From NCBI GenBank assembly GCA_964361795.1, contig CAYIBZ010000007.1, positions 1 to 24,153 on the forward strand: 24,153 nucleotides of DNA. Direction: 5' to 3'. Position 1 is the stretch's first letter. Every line of letters begins with the position of its first letter. Of this stretch, positions 14,932 through 21,240 are shown in pieces. The translations under genes and the position numbers were made by a program. The notes beneath the pieces were generated by a model. The model saw nothing but the letters and a program-made list of their open reading frames with translations, did not search any database and was not told the origin of the DNA. The DNA is from CAYIBZ01 sp964361795. GTDB taxonomy: Bacteria; Patescibacteriota; Minisyncoccia; UBA6257; WO2-44-18.

Positions 14932-16135
14932 TATTGGTTCGCAAAGCGTCAAGGGAATCGTAGCCGAAAGGAAAAAAAACGGCCAGCTCGCCTTAATTAA
15001 AATTTTAAAAATGCCGTCGGCCGGCATCCGGAGAGGGATAGTGGACGATTTGGCGGAAGCCACCCGGTCTGTTAATCAATTGCTCGCCGAAGTTAAGCAA
15101 GTCTCCAAAGGAGCCCTGAAAAATATTTATTTAAGCGTTGGCAGCGCGGATTTTAGATCCCAGCCGTCAAAAGGAATTGTGGCAGTTTCCAGGGCGGACT
15201 CGGAAATCCATCATGATGATGTTGATAGGGCCATTGAAGCGTCTCAAGCTCTCAAATTGCCTCCAAACAGAATGATCGTCCATTCCGTTACTAAAGAATT
15301 TATCGTTGACGACATAGACGGCGTTACCGATCCCTTGGGAATGATTGGCAATCGGCTGGAAGTTAATAGTTTAATCATTGACGCTTTTTCACCAGTGATT
15401 AAAAATTTAACTCGCTGCGTGGAAAGCGCCGGCGGCAGTGTTTCCAGTTTGATTTTCAGTCCATTAGCCGCGAGCCGTTCAATACTGTCTAAGACTCAAA
15501 AGGATTTGGGCGTCGCGCTAATTGACATTGGGTTTGGCAAAACCAGCTTGTGCGTTTATGAAGAGAATAAAATTATTCACACTGCCGTGTTTCCAATCGG
15601 CTCTGGAAGCGCTACCAACGATTTAGCCATTGGCTTGAAAACTTCTATTCCCGTGGCTGACAGCATCAAGCTTACGCTTGGATCGGCAATGGCGAAAGAA
15701 GTTCCCGCCCGGGAAATGATTGATATGAGAAAATTTGACGCGGCGGCCAAGAATACAATCAGTCGCCGATTCATCGCGGAAATCTTGGAAGTCCGGCTTG
15801 CCGAAATACTGGAATTTGTTAATAATGAACTGAAGCGCGTTGGAAAATCATCAAGATTGCCGGCGGGGGCCGTATTAGTGGGCGGCGGAGCAAAAATGCC
15901 CGGAATAGTTGATTTAGCCAAACAAGAATTGCGGTTGGGAGCGCAAATAGGAATTCCCAACGCCGCCGAGTTTGAAATTAATAGTTCGGAATTAATGGGC
16001 CAGGCCGAAGATCCTGATCTGGCCTGCGCTTTTGGTTTGGCTTTATGGGGAGGCGACAGGGAAAATTCCGAAGCCGCTCCCGGCTTTTTCCTCACGGAAT
16101 TTATTAAAAAGATATTTAAATCTTTCATTCCATAG
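14906..16135 (+). CDS. ftsA: Cell-division protein FtsA
   Basis: FtsA is the actin-like protein that anchors FtsZ to the membrane and recruits the division machinery. The 409 residues show the ATPase-fold signatures GLDIGSQSVKGIVAE (about 7-21), the 1C-domain region (SVGSADFRSQPSKGIVAVSRADSEI), LGVALIDIGFGKTSLCVYE (about 200) and AVLVGGGAKMPGI (about 330). The C-terminal FLTEFIKKIFKSFIP is an amphipathic membrane-targeting helix. It starts within ybeY and is followed 71 bases later by ftsZ. Confidence 0.94.
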   Translation: MQNYILGLDIGSQSVKGIVAERKKNGQLALIKILKMPSAGIRRGIVDDLAEATRSVNQLLAEVKQVSKGALKNIYLSVGSADFRSQPSKGIVAVSRADSEIHHDDVDRAIEASQALKLPPNRMIVHSVTKEFIVDDIDGVTDPLGMIGNRLEVNSLIIDAFSPVIKNLTRCVESAGGSVSSLIFSPLAASRSILSKTQKDLGVALIDIGFGKTSLCVYEENKIIHTAVFPIGSGSATNDLAIGLKTSIPVADSIKLTLGSAMAKEVPAREMIDMRKFDAAAKNTISRRFIAEILEVRLAEILEFVNNELKRVGKSSRLPAGAVLVGGGAKMPGIVDLAKQELRLGAQIGIPNAAEFEINSSELMGQAEDPDLACAFGLALWGGDRENSEAAPGFFLTEFIKKIFKSFIP

Positions 16136-16206
16136 CGCGCCTCAAACTTGGTCGCAAAATCGAGGCCTTCAATTAAAAACAATGAGCGTTTAGGCATCGC
16201 ATCATC
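16136..16206 (+). other. ftsA-ftsZ spacer with small hairpin
   Basis: The 71-bp spacer contains GCCTC (16139-16143) and GAGGC (16163-16167) flanking a 19-base loop. No Shine-Dalgarno site or clear promoter precedes the ftsZ ATG. Confidence 0.4.
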
Positions 16207-17406
16207 ATGGGAAACAATACAGCCGTTAAACCTAAAAAATTAAGTGATTACGCCGCAAAAATTAAAGTGGTTGGCGTTGGCGGCGGCGGCGGCAACGCCA
16301 TTTCCCGAATGCGGGATAGTTTGGCGATCCGTAGCTTAGATTTGGTCGCTATCAACACTGACGCTCAAGATTTAGATTATTGCCAAGCCAGATATAAAAT
16401 TTACATCGGAAAAAATCTCACTAGAGGACTGGGCACTGGAATGAATCCGGAATTAGGAAGGCAGGCGGCCGAAGAGAACAGATCGGAAATCACCGAAGTT
16501 CTTAAAGGAGCGGATTTGGTTTTTATAACGGCGGGCTTGGGGGGCGGAACCGGTTCTGGAGCTTCTGCCGTGGTCGCGGAAGTTGCCAAGGAATTAGGCG
16601 CTCTCACTATTGCCGTTGTCACAAAGCCGTTCGCTTTTGAAGGCGTTCAGCGATCTCGCATAGCCCAGGATTCTCTGCTGAAACTAAAGGACAAAGTAGA
16701 TACTCTGATCGTGGTGCCCAACGATAGAATCTTCAGCGTTATTCAAAAAGACACACCTATCATCAAGGCCTTTGAATACATTGATGATGTTTTGCGTTAT
16801 AGCATTCAAGGCATATCCGAATTAATTGCCATGCCCGGCATTATTAATGTGGACTTTGCCGATGTGAAGGCGATTATGAAAGACGCCGGTCCGGCTCTTG
16901 TCGGCATTGGCTTGGGGGCGGGGCAGGAAAGAGCGCTGAATGCCGTTGACCAAGCTATTAATTCTCCGTTGCTGGAAGTTTCCGTTGAAGGGGCAAAAGG
17001 ATTGCTTTTCGCGGTATCGGGAGGCAAAGATTTGCGAATGAACGAAATTCACGATATCGCCAAAAGCATCGGGGAATCAATTGACCCGTCGGCAAAAATT
17101 ATCTTTGGGGCTTACCATGACAGAAAACTCAAAAAAGGGCAGATTAAAGTTATCTTGATTGCCACCGGTTTCAATGGCAACGGAATGAAAAACGGCTTGG
17201 AGTCGTCAGTTTCCACTTTATTTGGTTCCAGGCCTTCAGAAGAAAGGGCAGTTCCGGTTATTTCCACGAACGGAAATGGCAACGGCCTAAGCAAAGAAAA
17301 AAATTGGCCTGTCGTCAAAGAAAAAGAAAAAAATGGCGCCGCTGAAGACAAGAAAAAATCCGAAGACATTTGGGATATTCCGACGTTTTTAAGAAAGAAG
17401 CGTTAA
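16207..17406 (+). CDS. ftsZ: Cell-division GTPase FtsZ
   Basis: FtsZ polymerises into the division ring. Visible features are KIKVVGVGGGGGNAISRM (about 19-36), the tubulin signature GLGGGTGSG (110-118), VVTKPFAFEG, the T7 region (VDFADVKAIMKDAG) needed for GTP hydrolysis in the polymer, and a variable Asn/Gly- and Lys/Glu-rich linker (about 335-385). The conserved C-terminal peptide DIWDIPTFLRKKR binds FtsA. At 399 residues it is full length. It closes the HIT-rpsU-yqeY-ybeY-ftsA cluster. No + strand T-tract follows the first downstream hairpin, so transcripts probably run to the bidirectional terminator at 17757-17788, across the small antisense gene. Confidence 0.97.
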   Translation: MGNNTAVKPKKLSDYAAKIKVVGVGGGGGNAISRMRDSLAIRSLDLVAINTDAQDLDYCQARYKIYIGKNLTRGLGTGMNPELGRQAAEENRSEITEVLKGADLVFITAGLGGGTGSGASAVVAEVAKELGALTIAVVTKPFAFEGVQRSRIAQDSLLKLKDKVDTLIVVPNDRIFSVIQKDTPIIKAFEYIDDVLRYSIQGISELIAMPGIINVDFADVKAIMKDAGPALVGIGLGAGQERALNAVDQAINSPLLEVSVEGAKGLLFAVSGGKDLRMNEIHDIAKSIGESIDPSAKIIFGAYHDRKLKKGQIKVILIATGFNGNGMKNGLESSVSTLFGSRPSEERAVPVISTNGNGNGLSKEKNWPVVKEKEKNGAAEDKKKSEDIWDIPTFLRKKR

Positions 17407-17431
17407 AAGCCAGCCTTTATCAGACTGGCTT
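17403..17431 (-). terminator. Intrinsic terminator of small minus-strand gene
   Basis: On the minus strand AAGCCAG, an 11-base loop, CTGGCTT then TT. The stem overlaps the stop codon region of the gene at 17420-17695 and abuts the ftsZ stop. Confidence 0.65.
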
Positions 17432-17695
17432 GATGGTTGGAGGAGTGGTAGACCAGTCAATGAGTCCCAGTGACTGATGGCGATTCAATTCGTCAGTTAT
17501 GCCTTGAGCAACTTCCTCCACGATGAAATCCCTTTGCAGTTCTGCCAGTACGGCATTTCTTGAAACCGTCCCGTCAGGAAAGACCCCAATGACGCGAAAT
17601 GTATTTTTGATGGAACCAAGAAGATTCTGATAAGCGAGAATAAATCTTGGAAAACTCGGATTTCTGAACAACGGCAAATCCTCAATCCTGATCAT
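17420..17695 (-). CDS. Small protein of unknown function, possible helical DNA-binding fold
   Basis: The 91-residue product (MIRIEDLPLFRNPSFPRF ... IDWSTTPPTIKPV) is soluble. Its middle, DGTVSRNAVLAELQRDFIVEEVAQGITDELNRHQSLGLI, could form a winged-helix-like arrangement, but I do not recognise a family. The start at 17695 is fixed by AAGGAG seven bases upstream. An ATG at 17725 overlaps the -10 element and lies before the predicted transcript start, so it is excluded. It is a single-gene unit with a consensus promoter and its own terminator, sharing both traits with the small gene at 10525-10722. Confidence 0.75.
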   Translation of the reverse strand: MIRIEDLPLFRNPSFPRFILAYQNLLGSIKNTFRVIGVFPDGTVSRNAVLAELQRDFIVEEVAQGITDELNRHQSLGLIDWSTTPPTIKPV

Positions 17696-17723
17696 CAGCC
17701 GTCTCCTTAATATGGCCTTGTAC

Positions 17724-17753
17724 ATTATAGCACATCAAGCTATTAAATGTCAA
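17724..17753 (-). promoter_or_regulatory. Near-consensus sigma-70 promoter
   Basis: On the minus strand TTGACA (17753-17748), an 18-base spacer ending ATGTGC, and TATAAT (17729-17724). It drives the small gene at 17420-17695 and shares TTGACA-n12-ATGTGCTATAAT with the promoter at 10830-10859. Confidence 0.9.
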
Positions 17754-17756
17754 GCA

Positions 17757-17788
17757 AAAAATCCCCGTCAGTCAGAAGGGGATTTTTT
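17757..17788. terminator. Bidirectional intrinsic terminator
   Basis: AAAAATCCCC, an 11-base loop, GGGGATTTTTT. T-tracts lie on both strands, so it can end + strand transcripts from ftsZ and minus-strand transcripts from the membrane-protein gene at 17810. Confidence 0.88.
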
Positions 17789-17809
17789 GTTAGAATCTAG
17801 ATTCTATTA

Positions 17810-18496
17810 TTATCTTTTATGTTCTATTTCGTCCTCCAGTCTCTGAAGACATTTAGTGGCGTATTCTCTGCCGCCAAGACCGAAGGCCAAGCCGCCAGCG
17901 AGAGCTAACATGGCAATCAAGCCGGTGATTAAGGTATTGATGATGTTAACGGCTACTCCTAATTGCACTAGCGCGGTCAAGAGGCCGAAAACAATCACTA
18001 CCCACCAGGTCAAAGTGCCAAGGCCTTTAGCTCCGTGAATTTGAGCGCTCATGACGGAACTGACAACCAAACCCCTCAAAAGTCTAGCTAATAGCAAAGC
18101 GGCAAGCAGAATCAACACTGCCACTAAGACATCCGGAACATAATTCAGGACATCTCGCAAGAACCCGGACAAAGTAACAAAACCTAATATATCGGAAGCC
18201 GCTAGAAGGAAGGCTAATACAAAGAACCAATAAACCAATTTTCCAAGAAAATGGCCAGCGTTCAGCGTTAAATTAGCCCTATGCAAATATACTTCAACTC
18301 CCAGCTTCCTCAATAAGGCATCTAGTTTTAAGTAAAAAACCAGGCGTTCTACCACTCTATCCAACACCGCGGCTACTATTAGACCAACGAGGAAAACTAC
18401 TAAAGCGCCTATTAACGAAGGCAAAAAACCGGCTACTGTGAGCCATAGATTTTGCAATGAAGCTCTTAAGACGTTTACCCAACTTTCAATAAGCAT
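17810..18496 (-). CDS. Membrane protein of the mechanosensitive-channel TM-helix type
   Basis: The 228-residue protein has about five membrane helices (roughly 20-45, 82-102, 118-142, 160-182, 188-208). The last, NTLITGLIAMLALAGGLAFGLGGREYATKCLQRL, resembles the glycine/alanine-rich pore helix of MscS-like proteins with the G-x-FGLG turn. An earlier segment (PSLIGALVVFLVGLIVAAVLDRVVERL) fits the 'conserved TM helix' repeat found with them. No MscS beta domain follows, so it is a short TM-only member, and channel activity is unproven. It is transcribed toward the terminator at 17757-17788. The only ribosome-binding hint is AAAGAGAA upstream. Confidence 0.75.
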   Translation of the reverse strand: MLIESWVNVLRASLQNLWLTVAGFLPSLIGALVVFLVGLIVAAVLDRVVERLVFYLKLDALLRKLGVEVYLHRANLTLNAGHFLGKLVYWFFVLAFLLAASDILGFVTLSGFLRDVLNYVPDVLVAVLILLAALLLARLLRGLVVSSVMSAQIHGAKGLGTLTWWVVIVFGLLTALVQLGVAVNIINTLITGLIAMLALAGGLAFGLGGREYATKCLQRLEDEIEHKR

Positions 18497-18638
18497 TAAA
18501 ATGTTCTCTTTAATTAACCGACCTTTTAAGCCTCAACGGCCATTGACTTAATCATACTACAGATGTCCTTATTTCTCTAAAAACAGGTGTGGATAACTTC
18601 TAACCACCCTCCTCACGTCACGTCTGAGCAAAATCAAA

Positions 18639-18686
18639 TTTGGTGGACTCACCGGCGGGAATCGAACCCGGGCCTCGCCCGTGTCC
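18639..18686 (-). pseudogene. Broken 3' half of a tRNA-Ala-like gene
   Basis: Read on the minus strand, GGGCGAGGCCCGGGTTCGATT matches the anticodon-stem 3' side, variable loop and T-arm of the intact tRNA at 18710-18780. It is followed by a T-stem with a 3-base insertion (CCCGCCGG) and TGAGTCCACCA, an acceptor end with encoded CCA. The 5' half is missing, so it cannot fold as a tRNA. Confidence 0.7.
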
Positions 18687-18706
18687 CGATAACTTTGGTG
18701 GACTCA
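18687..18706. repeat. Left arm of 20-bp inverted repeat flanking tRNA-Ala
   Basis: CGATAACTTTGGTGGACTCA is the reverse complement, with one mismatch, of TGAGCCCACCAAAGTTATCG at 18774-18793. The right arm covers the tRNA 5' acceptor strand and its leader. Confidence 0.85.
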
Positions 18707-18709
18707 CTG

Positions 18710-18780
18710 TGGACTCACCGGGAATCGAACCCGGGCCTCGCCCATGCGAAGGGCGCGTAATGCCACTTTACTATGAGCCC
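18710..18780 (-). tRNA. tRNA-Ala, anticodon CGC
   Basis: The minus strand folds fully. The acceptor is GGGCTCA/TGAGTCC with a G3-U70 wobble, the alanine identity pair; the D-stem is GTAA/TTAC. The anticodon stem CGCCC/GGGCG encloses loop TTCGCAT (anticodon CGC, reading GCG). The variable loop is AGGC and the T-arm CCGGG-TTCGATT-CCCGG, with discriminator A. The gene does not encode CCA at its end (ACA follows), though GTGAGTCCACC is repeated directly after it with a proper CCA. It is surrounded by partial tRNA copies. Confidence 0.9.
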
Positions 18781-18823
18781 ACCAAAGTTATCGCGGATCC
18801 ACGATTTGTTTCAAATTTTTGAA

Positions 18824-18868
18824 ATGCAATTCGTTTATATTTTACAATCAAAAATTTACAAATCGGGA
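18824..18868 (+). pseudogene. Possible remnant of a GIY-YIG nuclease gene (first ~13 codons)
   Basis: ATG at 18824 starts MQFVYILQSKIYKSG. The MxFVYILQS strand is the typical first strand of URI/UvrC-type GIY-YIG nucleases, genes frequent near tRNAs in these bacteria. After residue ~13 the reading frame enters tRNA-like repeat sequence and no YIG motif follows, so at best this is a truncated remnant. Confidence 0.35.
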
Positions 18869-18960
18869 CGAATGCGCCGTAATACCACTTTATCCCGATG
18901 CGCATTTTGCGCATCGGGGACTCACGATGACCGCGTTGGGTCATCGGAGCTACGGGCCCC
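18860..18960. repeat. Mosaic of tRNA-like fragments and hairpins
   Basis: On the minus strand in order: GGGGCCCGTAGCTC (like a tRNA 5' end), a hairpin CGATGACC/GGTCATCG, TGAGTCC (tRNA-Ala acceptor-like), a perfect 11-bp hairpin CCCGATGCGCA-TTT-TGCGCATCGGG as read on +, and ATAAAGTGGTATTACG, which matches the D-arm of the intact tRNA (GTAAAGTGGCATTACG) with two changes. No complete tRNA can be folded here. Confidence 0.6.
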
Positions 18961-18962
18961 AG

Positions 18963-19307
18963 TTACTGCTTGAAAAATAACATGATGTCAAAAAATAAAA
19001 AAGTCCCCAGCGAACCGGGGAGAATGCGAAAAATGTTTCGCGCTAACCGTTTAATTGTTTCAAATAGATTCTCAACGAAAACCAGAATTTCCGAGAAACC
19101 GGCCGCAATGTACGCCTGGACGCGACGACGGCCATCTTTAATCGTGTAGATTCCGTCGCTAATCATGTTGACCCGTATCGGTTCAATATTTTCGCCGTTT
19201 TCGATTTTAGATCTAAGTTCCTCAATACGATGAGGACAGACGCCGCTTCCAGATTTTTTGGAGAAGCGCAATGCCGTCAAAGGAATGAAAATAGTCTGCC
19301 CGCGCAT
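18963..19307 (-). CDS. ParB/sulfiredoxin-like small protein
   Basis: The 114-residue product contains IEELRSKIENGENIEPIRVNMISDGIYTIKDGRRRVQAYIAAGFSEILVFVENL. This has the pattern of the ParB N-terminal/Srx fold: a 'preferred value' strand, then DGRRRVQAYIAAG, which corresponds to the G-E-R-R/H-R-x-x-A box that binds a nucleotide phosphate. It lacks the helix-turn-helix of true ParB, so a chromosome-partition role is not supported. The start at 19307 has GAGG six bases upstream. Oddly, the frame runs without a stop through a strong terminator hairpin (18991-19021) before ending at 18963, so the true end may differ. Confidence 0.65.
   Translation of the reverse strand: MRGQTIFIPLTALRFSKKSGSGVCPHRIEELRSKIENGENIEPIRVNMISDGIYTIKDGRRRVQAYIAAGFSEILVFVENLFETIKRLARNIFRILPGSLGTFLFFDIMLFFKQ
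18991..19021 (-). terminator. Intrinsic terminator inside the open frame
   Basis: On the minus strand TCCCC-GGTTCGCT-GGGGA then CTTTTTTATTTTTT, a strong terminator. It lies within the last ~20 codons of the ParB-like frame. Confidence 0.85.
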
Positions 19308-19336
19308 AGCTACCTCGCAATTCAAAGAACATCTCA

Positions 19337-19364
19337 ATTTTACTCTGAATTTTGAAAAAATCAA
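19337..19364 (-). promoter_or_regulatory. Possible promoter of the ParB-like gene
   Basis: On the minus strand TTGATT, a 16-base spacer, TAAAAT, about 30 bases before the ATG at 19307. Confidence 0.4.
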
Positions 19365-19373
19365 GGCCGCCGG

Positions 19374-20381
19374 TCACCTCGTAAAATAAATAAATTCAAG
19401 AATTAGAAGAACGAACCAGCCGGCTTGTAAAACAAAAAACAAGATAATTTGAACTAGTTCAAGAAGCTGATGGCGGGAAACGCTGAAATTTTCGGATACA
19501 ATGTTGTATATATCCTCAATAGAGTCCATTTTCTCCTGAACTCTTTTTCGCCATTCATCCAGCTTAAATTTTTTGGAAACCAAATCGTGCAATCTGGCGG
19601 AATACCAATCGCCAATTAGTTTAATATCCCGTTCCAGCGCTTCAAAATCCGATATAGATTTGGACCGCGCCCCGATCATTTCCTTAAAAGCGCGCCCCAA
19701 TTCTTTTCGAATCAGTATTTTAGTTTCTACTTTAGTAAACTTAGCCGTTTTTGCCAGTCTTTCGTCCAATTCCCGATCTAACACCCGATAGCGGAGAAGC
19801 TGAAGATTAGCGACCTGAAAGAGATCTATGATGTCGTCAATTTGGCCGCTAGTGTCAAAAACAAAAGCGCCGTCCCAATCCACGATTACCAAGTCGTCTT
19901 TCGCGTATTTAATTTGTTTGGAGAGAGTGTAATCTATCTCGTTTTCATCTAAAAGCTCCTTTTCAGACTTCAAGAAAGCGGAAATGGCTTGTTTTTTGCT
20001 TAAGAATTGTTCCGGGTCTCCTTCATAGCCGGAGACCAAGGCAACGGAGTATTCTTCGCTAAGTTCCAAACTGCCGCCGTATTTTTGGGAAATTTTTTGA
20101 CAGCTATCAACTAATTTTTCCCGAAGGTCAAATGTTTGAAGAGAGAAAATGTCATCTACCTCAACCGACGCCTCCACTAAAATATTTTCCGGCGGATAAG
20201 AACGGACAAAAAAAGTTATTTCTTTGTTGTTAATTTTAACTTTCTCCTGTCCGAGGGCGAATTGTTGAGGGATTGAGATCTCATAATATTGCGGCGCGCT
20301 TTGAACCGGTTTTTGCTCCAAAAGAGCGCCTTTTTTGGCTTTTGGAGACTCGGAGATAACAAAAGATATCAATTTATGCAT
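19374..20381 (-). CDS. Rmd1/YagE-like (DUF155-type) membrane protein
   Basis: The 335-residue protein has a mostly soluble N-terminal part with DDLVIVDWDGAFVFDTSGQIDDIIDLFQVANLQLLRYRVLDREL. A helical region follows (KLIGDWYSARLHDLVSKKFKLDEWRKRVQEKMDSIEDIYNIVSENFSVSRHQLLELVQIILFFVLQ), and the protein ends in a membrane anchor of one or two helices. The order (acidic alpha/beta part, coiled segment 'W-x-x-R-x-x-x-K-x-x-x-I-x-x-I-Y', terminal membrane helix after a 'R-x-x-L-E' turn) resembles the RMD1/YagE family, whose bacterial function is unclear. The match is by pattern, not certain. It lies upstream of and co-directional with the ParB-like gene, 66 bases apart. No Shine-Dalgarno site is seen. 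Confidence 0.55.
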   Translation of the reverse strand: MHKLISFVISESPKAKKGALLEQKPVQSAPQYYEISIPQQFALGQEKVKINNKEITFFVRSYPPENILVEASVEVDDIFSLQTFDLREKLVDSCQKISQKYGGSLELSEEYSVALVSGYEGDPEQFLSKKQAISAFLKSEKELLDENEIDYTLSKQIKYAKDDLVIVDWDGAFVFDTSGQIDDIIDLFQVANLQLLRYRVLDRELDERLAKTAKFTKVETKILIRKELGRAFKEMIGARSKSISDFEALERDIKLIGDWYSARLHDLVSKKFKLDEWRKRVQEKMDSIEDIYNIVSENFSVSRHQLLELVQIILFFVLQAGWFVLLILEFIYFTR

Positions 20382-20422
20382 GTTTATATTTTACCACGTT
20401 CATGATAAACTCCCACTATGTC

Positions 20423-20530
20423 TCCCGTTAGAAGTGACGCCCAATGTGGCCGTTACTGCCAAACGGGTAGAAATAAAAAAGTTATGATATTAAAAGGTTC
20501 TATTCAAAATGGGTTCCACTTCTAACGGGA
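20423..20530. repeat. Intergenic element 1 bounded by 14-bp inverted repeats
   Basis: TCCCGTTAGAAGTG (20423-20436) and CACTTCTAACGGGA (20517-20530) are perfect inverted repeats around an 80-bp interior with a TATGAT box. The final A is the A of the ATG of the ABC ATPase gene. The ends match element 2 (22884-23002) in TCCCGTTAGA/TCTAACGGGA; the interiors differ. Confidence 0.85.
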
Positions 20531-21240
20531 TGTCTCCCATTCTCCAAGTAAAAAATCTGAACGTCCGGTTTGACACTTTGAAAGTTCTTAACGATCTGTC
20601 TTTTGATGTAGAAAAAGGAAACATTGTCGCGATTATTGGCCCCAACGGCGCTGGCAAGACTGTGCTTTTTCGGACATTACTGGGACTGATTCCCTACGAA
20701 GGAAAAATTGAATGGCAGCCGGGCGTGAAAATAGGATACGTGCCTCAAAAACTTAGCGTTGGCAAAGACTTGCCCATAACAGTCAGAGATTTTTTGGGAT
20801 TCAAAAACGCTCCTAAGGGAGAGTTGCTGGAAGCGCTGGAAGTGCTTGGCCAGAGCGGCCACCATTCAGAACATCATTTAAGCCATCATTTGTTGGACAG
20901 AAAAATGGGCGACCTGTCTGGCGGAGAATTGCAAAGGATTTTAATTGCTTATGCCGTCGTTGGCCATCCGGACGTTTTGTTATTTGACGAGCCGACTGCC
21001 GGCGTTGATATTGGCGGAGAGGAAACTATTTACTCGATTTTGGAAAAATTAAGAAAGAAAAGCAATCTCTCCATTCTTCTTATTTCTCACGATCTTAATG
21101 TAGTTTACCGATATGCCAATCAGGTTCTATGTATTAATAAAGAAAAAATTTGCTACGGGTCTCCTAAAGATGTTTTAAATTCTTCCGCTCTTGAACAGCT
21201 CTACGGAACCGAAGTGGGAGTTTATCACCATGGCCATTAA
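20530..21240 (+). CDS. ABC transporter ATPase, zinc/manganese uptake type (ZnuC/MntB-like)
   Basis: This cytoplasmic ATPase powers metal import with the permease encoded next. Visible motifs are Walker A GPNGAGKT (37-44), the Q-loop VPQKL, signature LSGGELQR, Walker B VLLFDEP, D-loop and switch histidine (LLISHDLNVV). An unusual His cluster, HHSEHHLSHH (111-120), lies in the helical subdomain just before the signature motif, and the tail ends YHHGH; such clusters suggest metal binding. The start at 20530 is the base ending the inverted repeat. An in-frame ATG at 20509 would add seven residues (MGSTSNG) coded by that repeat, so either start is possible. No metal-binding lipoprotein (ZnuA) gene is in the window. 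The end overlaps the permease gene by 11 bases. Confidence 0.92.
   Translation: MSPILQVKNLNVRFDTLKVLNDLSFDVEKGNIVAIIGPNGAGKTVLFRTLLGLIPYEGKIEWQPGVKIGYVPQKLSVGKDLPITVRDFLGFKNAPKGELLEALEVLGQSGHHSEHHLSHHLLDRKMGDLSGGELQRILIAYAVVGHPDVLLFDEPTAGVDIGGEETIYSILEKLRKKSNLSILLISHDLNVVYRYANQVLCINKEKICYGSPKDVLNSSALEQLYGTEVGVYHHGH

Noticed and set aside
15577..16197. 206-residue minus-strand open frame across ftsA
   Set aside because: It is antisense to a well-conserved ftsA, has no ribosome site, and its residues reflect the complementary codons.
18588..18596. Perfect DnaA box (TGTGGATAA, i.e. TTATCCACA on the minus strand)
   Set aside because: A single box with no cluster, no AT-rich unwinding region and no dnaA or dnaN gene nearby; chance is likely.
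18640..18822. 60-residue + strand frame across the tRNA region
   Set aside because: It overlaps the tRNA and its broken copies; the repeated SPGIEPGPRP residues are translations of the tRNA T-arm.
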